A DNA stretch of 64,000 nt, from assembly GCA_964487605.1 (NCBI GenBank), contig CAZARU010000028.1:6193-70192 (forward strand), written 5' to 3'. Made by a program: the position numbers and the translations under genes. The notes under the pieces were generated by a model. That model saw only the letters and a program-made list of their open reading frames with translations, was not told the origin of the DNA and did not search any database. Every line of letters begins with the position of its first letter. Position 1 is the first letter of the stretch. Positions 52,910 to 61,820 of the stretch are shown piece by piece. The DNA comes from JAJDAH01 sp964487605. Its GTDB lineage: Bacteria; Myxococcota_A; Polyangia; Polyangiales; Polyangiaceae.

Positions 52910-53302
52910 ATGAACGTCGCAAAGATCGTCGCCCTCGCCCTCGCCACCTCGGTCGCCGCCCTCGCCGGTGCGGCCCCTGCCGGACCCGACGCTCGGGTGG
53001 AAGTCGTGAACGAAGATCCCGACGCGCGCGACCGCGTATGCAGCTCGTCCGACGTCGGCAAGGCGTTCCGGAGGCAGGAAGCGGTCGTCGAGGAGGCGTG
53101 CTCCAACGGCAGCGAGGTCTGCCAGAAGATCCTGGTGTACCGGGACTGGACGGTCGCCTCGAAGTCGAGGGACGGGCGTGCCTGCATGTGGAAGGAAGGC
53201 CGCCGTCAGTTCAGCATGCTCGAGTGCGAGCCGCGACCGGACGGCTTTCAGGGACGCACTTGCCTGAGTGTGGGACAGCAGTACCTCATCCGGAACCGCT
53301 AG
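52910..53302 (+). CDS. secreted six-cysteine protein
   Basis: A 130-residue exported protein with a clear signal peptide (VAKIVALALATSVAALAGAAPA, cleavage near residue 23). The mature part has six cysteines (VCSS, EACS, EVCQ, RACM, LECE, RTCL), suggesting three disulfides, and no known domain. A strong Shine-Dalgarno AAGGAG lies nine bases before the ATG. Its 3' end overlaps lpxA tail-to-tail by 17 bases. Function unknown: periplasmic or surface protein. Confidence 0.7.
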   Translation: MNVAKIVALALATSVAALAGAAPAGPDARVEVVNEDPDARDRVCSSSDVGKAFRRQEAVVEEACSNGSEVCQKILVYRDWTVASKSRDGRACMWKEGRRQFSMLECEPRPDGFQGRTCLSVGQQYLIRNR

Positions 53303-54131
53303 GCCGGAAGGAGGTCGTTCGACCGACCCCGGGCAAAGTGTCACCGGGCGCGGATGCTCGTTGAAGCATGTGTTCGCGGATGAACGCGACGAGCCGCGAA
53401 ACGAACGCATCATCCTCGAACTCTCGGTCGGCAACCTCCGTGGCCGCAGCCAGCGGTTCGCCCGAACGCCACAGGAGGCGGAACGCACGGCGCAGCGCGG
53501 CTCGAGAGGCCTGGGGCACGGCGTTTCGGCGCAGGCCGACCACGTTGAGCGCACGCACGCGCGCGCGATCACCCGCGGCGATGACGAAGGGCGGAACGCT
53601 TCGCTCGACCTTCGCGCCCCCGGCGAGGAAAGAGAGCTCGCCGATGCGCGCGAAGGGGGCCACCGCGACGTGGCCGCCGAGCACTGCGCCGCGCTCCACG
53701 TGCACGTGCCCACCGAGCGTGGCGAGATTCGTCAGCACCACGTCGTCTTCGACGAGGGCGTCGTGGGCGACGTGGGCGCCGACCATCAGGAGGCAGCGCG
53801 ACCCGATGCGCGTCGTCCCGCCGCCGGCACGGGTGCCGCGATGCACGGTCACCTGCTCTCGAAGCACGTTCTCGTCCCCGACGACCACTTCGGTTCGCTC
53901 GCCCGCGAACCGCCGGTCCTGCGGCGCAGTCCCGATCGACGCGAAGGGGTAGACGACGTTTCGCGCGCCGAGGCGGGTGGGACCTTCGACCACGACGTGA
54001 GAAAGGAGACGTGTTCCAGCCCCGACGACGACGTCGGATGAGATTCGACAGTAGGGACCGATCTCGGCGCCGGCCTCGAGGACTGCACCGTCCTCGACGA
54101 TGGCCGTCGGGTGAACCGTCGCCTTGCTCAT
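53286..54131 (-). CDS. lpxA: acyl-ACP-UDP-N-acetylglucosamine O-acyltransferase
   Basis: First step of lipid A synthesis: 3-O-acylation of UDP-GlcNAc from hydroxyacyl-ACP. The 281-residue left-handed beta-helix starts at the ATG at 54131 (MSKATVHPTAIVEDGA), with hexapeptide turns throughout and the catalytic His in HVAHDALVEDDVVLTN near 120. The C-terminal helices follow from about 190; the last 20 residues (DTLPGVGRTTSFRPSGSG region) are an unusual tail beyond the 260-residue norm. The ATG overlaps the fabZ stop (ATGA). Confidence 0.93.
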   Translation of the reverse strand: MSKATVHPTAIVEDGAVLEAGAEIGPYCRISSDVVVGAGTRLLSHVVVEGPTRLGARNVVYPFASIGTAPQDRRFAGERTEVVVGDENVLREQVTVHRGTRAGGGTTRIGSRCLLMVGAHVAHDALVEDDVVLTNLATLGGHVHVERGAVLGGHVAVAPFARIGELSFLAGGAKVERSVPPFVIAAGDRARVRALNVVGLRRNAVPQASRAALRRAFRLLWRSGEPLAAATEVADREFEDDAFVSRLVAFIREHMLQRASAPGDTLPGVGRTTSFRPSGSG

Positions 54132-54583
54132 CCGCCCCGGTCGACGATCGACGCCAGGAGTTCGCCCTGCGCGCACAGCGTGCCATCCACCGTCGCTTCG
54201 CCGCGCAACTTCCAGACGTTCGAACGATGGTGAACGACCTCGACGTAGAGGTCGAGACGGTCGCCCGGGGTCACCGTGTGCCGGAACTTCGCCTTGTCGA
54301 TCCCGAGGAAGTACATCAGGCTCGTGGACGCATCGAAGGGCTCCGAGGCGTAGGCGAGGATCCCACCGATCTGCGCCAGCGCCTCGATGACGAGCACACC
54401 CGGCATGATGGGACGACCGGGGAAATGCCCCGGGCACCACGGCTCGTTGGAGCTCACCATCTTCACGCCGCGGATGTACTCGCCCTTTTCGATCTCGGTC
54501 ACGCGATCCACCATGACGAAGGGGTAGCGATGGGGCAGGATCTCGAGGATCTTCGGGATCTCGATCTTCAGGCGCTTGTTCAT
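54128..54583 (-). CDS. fabZ: 3-hydroxyacyl-[acyl-carrier-protein] dehydratase FabZ
   Basis: Dehydrates beta-hydroxyacyl-ACP in fatty-acid elongation and balances supply to LpxA and LpxD. The 151-residue hot-dog protein begins MNKRLKIEIPKILEILPHRYPF; HRYPFVMVDRV at 18-28, the catalytic His in GHFPGRPIMPG near 53 and the Glu in VLVIEALAQ near 67 are all present. ATG 54583 chosen by family length. Between lpxD (8-base gap) and lpxA (4-base overlap), the classical lpxD-fabZ-lpxA order. Confidence 0.95.
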   Translation of the reverse strand: MNKRLKIEIPKILEILPHRYPFVMVDRVTEIEKGEYIRGVKMVSSNEPWCPGHFPGRPIMPGVLVIEALAQIGGILAYASEPFDASTSLMYFLGIDKAKFRHTVTPGDRLDLYVEVVHHRSNVWKLRGEATVDGTLCAQGELLASIVDRGG

Positions 54584-54590
54584 GGGGACA

Positions 54591-55544
54591 CTACGGAACG
54601 GAGCCGCGGAGCAGGCGAGCCCACGCGCGCAACCAGCGTAGCCTAGAAATCGCGGGGTAGCCGGCAACTTCGGCCCCCGGCGGCACGTCGCCGATGACGC
54701 CCGCCTTGGCCGCGATGCGGGCGCCATCACCGATGCGGGCGTGATCGGTCACGCCCGCCTGTCCACCGACCCGCACGCCCGCGCCGATGCGAGCGGAACC
54801 CGCAAACCCCGCCTGCGCGGCGACGAACGCGCCGGCGCCGACCTGGACGTTGTGGCCCACGTGAACGTGAGCGTCGAGCTTCGCCCCCCGACCGATCCGC
54901 GTCGGACCGAGCGTCCCGCCGTCCACCGTCGCCAGCGGGCCAATCTCCACGTCGTCCTCCATCTCCACTCCGCCGACGTGCGGCAGACGGCGCACGCTTC
55001 CCCCGGGGCCAGTGGCCCACCCGAAGCCCGGTCGTCCGAGCACCGCGTTGGCACCGACGACGACGCGCGAACCGAGGCGCACGCCTGGATAGACGACGGC
55101 CCCGGGCTCGAGGCGACAGTCCGGGCCGACCACGGCCCCGGACATGACGATCGCACCGCTCCCGACGAGGGCGCTCGCGTCCACCTCGGCTCCCGGCTCG
55201 ATGATCGCCGAACGCGCCTCGACCCGTTGCGCCGGCACGTCGATGAGCGCGGCGAGCACCCACAGGGGGTGCTCGTGAACCCATCGGCGATGGCCGCACC
55301 GCGACGCCAGATCGGGTGTGCAGAGGACGACGCCTCGAGTGCCGAGGTCGGCCACGCGTCGCGCAGAGGTCACGAGCACGAGGTGCTCGTCGTGGTTGGC
55401 CGCGCCCGGCTCGACGACACGCGCGACGAACGCGGAACCGATGGCGTCATCCGCTTCCCCGCCGTGAGAACTCACCAGGGACGCGATCGAGTAGCGGTCG
55501 CGCAGCGCCACACCGCGCGAGCCCCGACCGCCGTCGCCGCTCAT
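54591..55544 (-). CDS. lpxD: UDP-3-O-acylglucosamine N-acyltransferase
   Basis: N-acylates UDP-3-O-acyl-glucosamine in lipid A synthesis. The 317 residues have an N-terminal uridine-binding domain (about 1-105, poorly conserved here) and the beta-helix (about 110-290) with the catalytic His in HVHVGHNVQVG near 230. The C-terminal helix (PAISRLRWLRAWARLL) is typical. ATG start. It follows the ompH gene by 10 bases. The N-terminal domain is divergent, so this may be one of several LpxD copies. Confidence 0.88.
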   Translation of the reverse strand: MSGDGGRGSRGVALRDRYSIASLVSSHGGEADDAIGSAFVARVVEPGAANHDEHLVLVTSARRVADLGTRGVVLCTPDLASRCGHRRWVHEHPLWVLAALIDVPAQRVEARSAIIEPGAEVDASALVGSGAIVMSGAVVGPDCRLEPGAVVYPGVRLGSRVVVGANAVLGRPGFGWATGPGGSVRRLPHVGGVEMEDDVEIGPLATVDGGTLGPTRIGRGAKLDAHVHVGHNVQVGAGAFVAAQAGFAGSARIGAGVRVGGQAGVTDHARIGDGARIAAKAGVIGDVPPGAEVAGYPAISRLRWLRAWARLLRGSVP

Positions 55545-55554
55545 CGGCGTGGGG

Positions 55555-56166
55555 TCAAGGAACCTTGCCGGGCACCGGCATCGGCTTGGGGAGCTCGGGC
55601 CGCTTCGTCTTCGGTTTGTCTTCGGACTTCTCGTCCGAGCCCGAAGCGCCGCCCTGGTTGTACATCGTGATGACTCGATCGGTCACGTCGAGGTCGCTCC
55701 GGTGATACGGCACCGCCTGCTTGTCCACGATCATGTCGTACCCCTCGGACGTCGCCAGGCGCCGGATGAGCCCCATCGTCTTCTGAAAGATGGAGTTGGT
55801 GAGCTCACCCTGCTTCTTCTGGAGTTCCTTGTTGTACTCCACGAACGTCGTCTGGAGCGCGATCATGTCCCGCTGCCACTTCTCGACGCGCTTCTGGAGC
55901 GCCACCTGGCTCAGAACGTCCTTCTGCTTCTCGATGTCCTCGCGCTCCTTCTGGAGCTCGTCCTGCTTGCGGTCGAGCTCGCGCTGGCGACTGTCGAACA
56001 TCTTCTTGAGCGACGCGGCGGCGCGGAGCCCGTCTTCCGTTTCCATGATCGCCCGCTGCGTGTCCACGACGGCGATCTTCGACTGGGCCGAGGCGGTCGA
56101 AGCGGACACGAGGAGCGAGGCCGAAAGGGCGGCGGCGGAAGCGAGGCCGATGAGACGGTGGTTCAT
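55555..56166 (-). CDS. OmpH/Skp-family periplasmic chaperone
   Basis: A 203-residue secreted protein. The signal peptide is MNHRLIGLASAAALSASLLVSASTASAQ, and the mature chain starts SKIAVVDTQRAIMETEDG, the Skp hallmark. A long coiled coil follows (about 60-135, Lys/Glu/Gln-rich), and the last 25 residues are Pro/Lys-rich. It keeps outer-membrane proteins soluble in the periplasm on the way to BamA, which is not in the window. ATG at 56166 begins the signal peptide; the longer frame upstream is antisense. First gene of the ompH-lpxD-fabZ-lpxA run. Confidence 0.9.
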   Translation of the reverse strand: MNHRLIGLASAAALSASLLVSASTASAQSKIAVVDTQRAIMETEDGLRAAASLKKMFDSRQRELDRKQDELQKEREDIEKQKDVLSQVALQKRVEKWQRDMIALQTTFVEYNKELQKKQGELTNSIFQKTMGLIRRLATSEGYDMIVDKQAVPYHRSDLDVTDRVITMYNQGGASGSDEKSEDKPKTKRPELPKPMPVPGKVP

Positions 56167-56257
56167 GGTCGCGCGGACATAGCCAGGGGCGGGGGGCTGG
56201 TCAAGCAACCCGGCCACCGCTTCAGCGCGGCGCACCGGCCATCGGTGGCCCATGCCG

Positions 56258-57598
56258 TCAGATGAGGATGAGATCCTCCACGTCGGTCGCCTCCTGCGCC
56301 ACGATCGACGACGTCTCCTCGTCCCGCTTCACGGCGAGCTCGTACAGCTCGGCGAGCAAGGCCGGGTGCTTCTTGACGACGCCGAGAAACTCGTCGCGAG
56401 GGAGGTGGAGCGTGACGGTTGGTGTGTCGGCGACGACGTCTGCGTTCGACGGCCTGCGAAGCACGAGCGCGACCTCACCCACCACTTCGCCGGGACCGAG
56501 CGTCGCGACCACGGTGCTCTCGTCTCCATCCCGATGAACGACGACGATCTCCCCCGAAGCCACCAGGTGCAGTCCGGCAGACTCCTGACCCTGCTCGATG
56601 AGCTTCTGGCTGCGCTCGAACGTGCGCGTGACGAACTTCTCGATGAGCTGCGGCCGCTCGGACGGTGTCACCGCCCTGAGGATCGCGCTGGTGCGTACCA
56701 GGTTGTCCACCATCCGGCGATGACAGTGCTCGGCGAGCACGCGGCCCACCGCGGGCACCTGCGCGGCAATGGCGTCGAGCGCCTCCTTCTCCTCGACGAG
56801 CACGATGCTCGGTCGGCACGCCACGACGCTCGCCGCGCGAGGTGCGCGGGACAGCAGTGCCATCTCGCCGAAGAGGGCATCCGCGCCGAGGCGGGCCAGA
56901 CGAATCGGATCGTCGGTGTCGGTCGCCCGCTGGACCTCGAGCTCACCGCGCGCGACCACGAAGGCGGAGGTGCCGGGCGTCCCCTCTTCGACGAGCACGT
57001 CACCGGAAGCGACGACCCGGACGTGGAAGCCGCCGATCACCGCGCGGAGCGCGTCGCGATCGAGCGCGGAGAAGAGGGGTTGCGGCGGAACTCGGGGCGC
57101 GGAGTCTCGCGCATCCGCGTCCTCGCGCAGCGAGTCCGCCGCTTCGCGGAGGATGACGGCCGAGCGTGCCGTGAGCTGGTCGCCCACCTCTGTGAGCGGC
57201 GCCAGCTCGACGGAGCGATCTCCCAGGCTCGGGGGCGGAGCGGCCCCGGCGTCGAGGAGCCGCGGCGAGCCCGCGCAGAACGTCGCGGCGATGGCGTCCA
57301 TCCGTGCGGCGGCATCACCGCCGAGCGCCTCGATCTCGCGGCACGCCACGACGGCGAGGGCGAGGTGCGCGTCGTCGATCGCACGCGTGACGCTCACCTC
57401 GAGCCCGGCGATCGCGGCCTGCGTCGCGCCCAGCTTTCCCATGACCGCCGAGGCGAGCAGGAGAGCCACCGCCGAGCGCTGGTTCGCCTTGGCGAGCGCC
57501 GCAGACCACTGAAGCGCCCCCTCCCAGTCCTCGGCAATGTAGAGCAGTAGCGCCCTGTCGAGCGGCGTCTCTACGGAGGAATACGGCTGCGCGACCAC
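56258..57598 (-). CDS. protein with two cyclic-nucleotide-binding domains
   Basis: A 446-residue protein. Residues 1-165 are helical (TPR-like, LDRALLLYIAEDWEGALQWSAAL). Two cNMP-binding domains follow: about 185-300, with VLVEEGTPGTSAFVVARGELEV and ALFGEMALLSRAPRAASV, and about 315-430, with KLIEQGQESAGLHLVASGEIVVV and VVGEVALVLRRPSNADVV. Each keeps the phosphate-binding glycines, but the usual Arg of the PBC box is seen more clearly in the first. No DNA-binding domain, so it is a sensor or scaffold rather than a CRP factor. GTG start with AGGAGG six bases upstream. Ligand and partner unknown. Confidence 0.85.
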   Translation of the reverse strand: MVAQPYSSVETPLDRALLLYIAEDWEGALQWSAALAKANQRSAVALLLASAVMGKLGATQAAIAGLEVSVTRAIDDAHLALAVVACREIEALGGDAAARMDAIAATFCAGSPRLLDAGAAPPPSLGDRSVELAPLTEVGDQLTARSAVILREAADSLREDADARDSAPRVPPQPLFSALDRDALRAVIGGFHVRVVASGDVLVEEGTPGTSAFVVARGELEVQRATDTDDPIRLARLGADALFGEMALLSRAPRAASVVACRPSIVLVEEKEALDAIAAQVPAVGRVLAEHCHRRMVDNLVRTSAILRAVTPSERPQLIEKFVTRTFERSQKLIEQGQESAGLHLVASGEIVVVHRDGDESTVVATLGPGEVVGEVALVLRRPSNADVVADTPTVTLHLPRDEFLGVVKKHPALLAELYELAVKRDEETSSIVAQEATDVEDLILI

Positions 57599-57643
57599 GG
57601 GAACCTCCTGGGGGCCGGCGCAGGGTAACAGCCGACCGCCACG

Positions 57644-58735
57644 CTAGGAAGTCGAACCGTCCGGGCCCCGATCGCGCCCGTCGGAGCGAGCGTCCGCCTG
57701 AGTCGCGCGCGACAGCGCGGCGCTCACGGCGTCCGCCGTGGCGCCGACGAGCGGCACGATGTGCGAGTAGTCCATGCGCGTGGGTCCGAGGACGCCCACG
57801 CTGCCAGCAGCGCGCCCATCCTCGTGATAGGGCGCGGCGACGACGCTGATCGCGTGACCGATGGTCTCTCGGGTTTCGTTCCCCAGGAACACCTGTACCT
57901 CGCTCGCCTCGAGCGCCCGATCGAGCAGCAGGACGAGCTGCTCGCGCTCCTCGAGGACGCGCATGAGCCCGCGCGCTCGCTCGGCGTCGGCGTACTCGGC
58001 GCGTTCCAGCACCTTGGCCTGGCCTTCGATGACGACCTCCGAGCGGCGCACGGCGATGCCGAGCGCCGCGGCGATCATCTCCTCCCCGACTCGAGCCAGA
58101 GAGTTCAGCTCTTCCCGTTCGGTGCTGGCGCGGCGTGAAAGCTCGTCCCGTAGTCCCTTCAGCGTCCTGCCGGACACGACGTCTTCCAGGACGTTGTGGA
58201 GTCGCTCGAGGGCTCGATCCGACGGCACCTCTTCCACCGCGATGAAGCGATTCTCGACGGTCCCGTCGGTGAAGACGACCACGACGAGGACCTCTCGCGG
58301 CCGCGTGGGCACGAAGCGCAGCTTGAGGAGGTGGCGCTCGTCGGCGCGGGGTCGCGATACCACGGCGACCACGCCGGTGAGGTCGCTCAACAATCTGCCC
58401 GTCTCCCGCAGGAGGTCGGAGCCGGCGGGCAGGTCCTCGAAGTGATCGGCGATCTTCGAGAGCTCCTCGCTGGACAGCTCTCGCATGCGCACGAGCGCAT
58501 CGACGAAGAGCCGGAACGCAGCGTCCGTGGGTACGCGCCCAGCCGAGGTGTGCGGCTGCGCGAGGAACCCCGCCTCTTCGAGATCCGCCAGCACGTTGCG
58601 AATCGTGGCCGCCGAGACGTCGAAGCCGTACTTCCGAGCCAGTGTCCGGCTCCCGACGGGCTCTCCCGTGGCAGTGAACTCCGTGACGACCGCGTAGAGC
58701 ACGGCCCGAGCGCGGCGCGAGAGCTGCGGCGACAT
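57644..58735 (-). CDS. hrcA: heat-inducible transcription repressor HrcA
   Basis: Represses heat-shock operons by binding CIRCE sites, with GroEL keeping it active. The 363-residue protein has the N-terminal winged helix (SRRARAVLYAVVTEFTATGEPVGSRTL and DVSAATIRNVLADLEEAGFL) and the GAF-like dimerisation part. No grpE-dnaK-dnaJ cluster follows, and no CIRCE-like inverted repeat is seen near the gene. ATG with a TAGACT -10 nine bases upstream that overlaps the stop codon of the small lipoprotein gene. Confidence 0.92.
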   Translation of the reverse strand: MSPQLSRRARAVLYAVVTEFTATGEPVGSRTLARKYGFDVSAATIRNVLADLEEAGFLAQPHTSAGRVPTDAAFRLFVDALVRMRELSSEELSKIADHFEDLPAGSDLLRETGRLLSDLTGVVAVVSRPRADERHLLKLRFVPTRPREVLVVVVFTDGTVENRFIAVEEVPSDRALERLHNVLEDVVSGRTLKGLRDELSRRASTEREELNSLARVGEEMIAAALGIAVRRSEVVIEGQAKVLERAEYADAERARGLMRVLEEREQLVLLLDRALEASEVQVFLGNETRETIGHAISVVAAPYHEDGRAAGSVGVLGPTRMDYSHIVPLVGATADAVSAALSRATQADARSDGRDRGPDGSTS

Positions 58736-58744
58736 CCTTCGTTC

Positions 58745-58750
58745 AGTCTA
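58745..58750 (-). promoter_or_regulatory. -10 element TAGACT of hrcA
   Basis: TAGACT (context GCTAGACT) ends 9 bases before the hrcA ATG; the spacer GAACGAAGG could double as a weak Shine-Dalgarno. The element overlaps the stop codon of the upstream lipoprotein gene. Confidence 0.4.
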
Positions 58751-59113
58751 GCGGCGAACGCACCGCCATGCCCCAGCGGGATCGTGCCGGGAAAGAGGGG
58801 CCGCCAGAAGAGCGCTCGCGAGGCCACTTCGAGGCACGGGCAGGGTCGCGCGCCGCGCCGCTGGAGCGGCGCCGGCCTCCGGGAGCTCGGCCCGGGCAGT
58901 GGCAGACGGATCCGGCCGGACGCCCATCGGCTGGCGGGAGGGTCCGGGCTCCGAGCACCGACACACCTCGCAATCGCGCTCCGCGTCGTACGCGCAGACG
59001 ACGCGTGTGATGCACCGCGTGGATCGCGACTCCGGGCACGGCCGGGCGGTCTGCGGTGCGGCACATGCCACCCCGACGAGCGCGATCAGCAGCGAGCCGA
59101 GCGAGCGCCGCAT
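58748..59113 (-). CDS. small cysteine-rich lipoprotein
   Basis: A 121-residue protein with a lipoprotein signal (MRRSLGSLLIALVGVAC, lipobox GVAC, cysteine 17). The mature N-terminal part is cysteine-rich (CPESRSTRCITRVVC, then CEVCRC), suggesting disulfides or a metal site; the rest is Ala/Pro-rich and low-complexity. Start ATG 59113; its coding frame continues divergently upstream into the M15 gene's promoter region. It ends 12 bases before hrcA, whose -10 overlaps its stop. Function unknown. Confidence 0.6.
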   Translation of the reverse strand: MRRSLGSLLIALVGVACAAPQTARPCPESRSTRCITRVVCAYDAERDCEVCRCSEPGPSRQPMGVRPDPSATARAELPEAGAAPAARRATLPVPRSGLASALLAAPLSRHDPAGAWRCVRR

Positions 59114-59193
59114 GCGCGGAGGCTCCCACGCGTGGGAAGCCGGCGCCAGCCGTGCGCTTGGCCCGACAGCCCCTCCTCGGCTACCGGTCGCAG

Positions 59194-59955
59194 GTGGCCA
59201 CGAACCGACCCGGAGAGCACCGACGGAGCCACGGCAGGCTCTGGTCTCTCGGTGTCGCCGTGGGGATGGCCACGGCCGTGGCGACCACCGCCGCGCACGG
59301 GGCGAACGTCGCCGAGTTCCCTGCGGACTACGACGACTCGCGGGCACACCACTACGCGAGCCTGGACGCTCGTGCGTGCCATGCCGAGCTCGTCGCGCGC
59401 AAGATCGCTCACGTGATCGCCTCGGACGCTCCGGGCGTCCTGGCGCCCGTTCGCCTGCGGGGCACGGTCGGAGGCGTCCTCTATCGCACGGACTTTCCGG
59501 ACGACCGGCGCGCGACCGTCCCGTGGGAGATCTTCGATTGCCGGCTCGTCCTGGCGCTCTCCGACCTGAGCGTGCTGCTGCGCGCGCACGACGTGGTCGA
59601 GGTGCGGATGTTCTCCGCCTACCGCCCGCCACCGAAGGGCTGGCCCGCGGGGAAGGTCGCCCGCAGGCACCCCGGCGCGCTCGCCATCGACGTCCGGACG
59701 CTGCGCCGTGCGAACGGTGAGGAGTTCGTGGTCAAGGACGACTGGATCGCGCAGATCGGTCGCGACCCGTGCGGACCTGACGCCCCGCCCTCCGCACCTG
59801 AAACCGAGCGGGCCAGGGAGCTTCGCGGGCTCGTGTGCGAGCTCTCCGAAGCACGCATCTTCCACAGCATTCTCACGCCGAACTACGACCGCGCCCACTT
59901 CAACCACTTCCACCTCGAGCTCGCGCCCGCGGTGACGTGGTTCATCGCGCGGTGA
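59194..59955 (+). CDS. M15/extensin-like peptidase, exported
   Basis: A 253-residue exported protein with a twin-arginine-free signal (RLWSLGVAVGMATAVATTAAHGA). The C-terminal domain has the layout of extensin-like/D-Ala-D-Ala carboxypeptidases: MFSAYRPPPKGWP near 137, HPGALAIDVRTL near 155 and NHFHLELAP near 240, giving the zinc histidines and aspartate of the M15 fold. It probably trims peptidoglycan cross-bridges or a surface polymer. GTG at 59194 was chosen because the longer frame from 59056 would run across the divergent lipoprotein start at 59113. Its 3' end overlaps purK by 14 bases. Confidence 0.75.
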   Translation: MATNRPGEHRRSHGRLWSLGVAVGMATAVATTAAHGANVAEFPADYDDSRAHHYASLDARACHAELVARKIAHVIASDAPGVLAPVRLRGTVGGVLYRTDFPDDRRATVPWEIFDCRLVLALSDLSVLLRAHDVVEVRMFSAYRPPPKGWPAGKVARRHPGALAIDVRTLRRANGEEFVVKDDWIAQIGRDPCGPDAPPSAPETERARELRGLVCELSEARIFHSILTPNYDRAHFNHFHLELAPAVTWFIAR

Positions 59956-61074
59956 GCTCGCCCATCAGCGCTTCGGCCGTCTCGAGTGCTCGATCGGTGT
60001 CGTCGTCGAGCAGTACGACGTGACCCATCTTGCGCCCTGCTGAAGCGCGCTCCTTGCCGTACAGGTGCAGGCGCGCTTCGGGGCGGCGCAGCACGGGGCT
60101 CCAGTCGGGCTGTCCGCGCTCCCAGAGATCCCCCAGGAGATTGAGCATGACGGCGCCGCTCATGGCCGAGCAATCACCGAGCGGCCAGCCGCACACCGCC
60201 CGCAGATGCTGCTCGAACTGGCTCGTTCGACACGCTCCGAAGGTGTAGTGCCCACTGTTGTGTACCCGCGGCGCAATCTCGTTGACGAGGAGGCGGTCGT
60301 CGTCGGTCACGAACAGCTCCACGGCCATCACTCCGACGTGATCGAGTTCTCGAGCCAGGCGTGCGCCCAGGTCACGTGCCGCTTCGGCGACGGCCGGCGG
60401 GATCCGCGCGGGGGCGCGGGAAGTGTGGAGGATGTGCCGGCGATGCACGTTCTCGACCACCGGATAGAACGCGACGTCGTCACTCGCGGCTCGAGCGAGC
60501 ACCACTGAAATCTCGGCACGAAACTCGACGAACGACTCGACGAGGGCCGGCACCTCGCCGATGGATCGCCAAGCGTCGAGCGCGCCGTCCGCGTGCTCGA
60601 TGCGACGTTGTCCCTTGCCGTCGTAGCCCGAGAATCGGCTCTTCAGCACGGCGGGCGTGCCGCACTCGCTCACCGCTCGCGCGAGCAACGCCCCGTCCGA
60701 GGCGTCGTGGTGCCTCGGCTGCGGCGCGCCCATGCGCGCCAGGAACCTGCGCTGCTCGAGACGATCCTGGATCGTGGCCATTTCGCGCGACGAAGGGACG
60801 ACGCGCACGACCTCCTCCACGCGCTCGATGACTCGGGCGGGGACGTGCTCCGTGTCGAGCGTCACGACGTCGGCCCGCGCCGCGAGTCGCGCACCAGCCT
60901 CCGCATCGTCGAGCGCCCCCTCGATCCACTCGTCGCAGACCTGGGCGGCGGAGCACCGCGGATCGGGGTCGAGGACCGCGACGCGCAGCCCCAGGCGCCG
61001 AGCTTCGAGCCCCATCATGCGAGCGAGCTGCCCGCCGCCGAGAACCCCGACCGTTCCCCCGGGGGCGACCTCGC

Positions 61075-61078
<4 letters not shown>
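59942..61078 (-). CDS. purK: N5-carboxyaminoimidazole ribonucleotide synthase
   Basis: ATP-grasp enzyme making N5-CAIR from AIR and bicarbonate in purine synthesis. The 378 residues show VGVLGGGQLARMM near residue 8, DTEHVPARVIERV near 75, KSRFSGYDGKGQ near 145, EFRAEISVVLAR near 185, and NEIAPRVHNSGHYT near 265. GTG start overlapping the purE stop (GTGA). Ends tail-to-tail with the M15 gene. Confidence 0.95.
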
Positions 61079-61554
<476 letters not shown>

Positions 61555-61752
61555 TCAGGCCCCCCACCGAGCGGTGCCGACCACGGGGCGGCCCGGAGCG
61601 GGCGCGGCAGGGCGGTGACCCCAGGAAGCCGGCACGGGAGCCATCATCGGAGGGGGCTGTTTCCGACAATCACCGCGGCGATGCAAGGCCTGCTGGCGGC
61701 GCATTGCCTCCGCGCCGCAGCGGACGAAAAAAGCCGGGGTCCTTCGAGTTCC

Positions 61753-61781
61753 TTGACACCTCCGAGGGCAGCCCCGATGAT
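61753..61781 (+). promoter_or_regulatory. sigma-70-like promoter of the response-regulator gene
   Basis: TTGACA (61753-61758), a perfect -35, 17 bases, then GATGAT (61776-61781), a fair -10. A start near 61788 would give a 33-base leader that contains the hairpin at 61785-61813. Confidence 0.5.
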
Positions 61782-61784
61782 GAG

Positions 61785-61813
61785 CCTCCGTTTTTTCGAG
61801 GGGTTTCCGGAGG
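61785..61813 (+). promoter_or_regulatory. hairpin covering the Shine-Dalgarno of the response-regulator gene
   Basis: CCTCCG (61785-61790) pairs with CGGAGG (61808-61813); the second strand is the Shine-Dalgarno GGAGG seven bases before the GTG at 61821. The 17-base loop has a TTTTTT run. It may control translation. Confidence 0.4.
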
Positions 61814-61820
61814 TTTCGGA

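Noticed and set aside
57644..58750. A CIRCE operator near hrcA
   Set aside because: No TTAGCACTC-N9-GAGTGCTAA-like inverted repeat is present upstream of hrcA.
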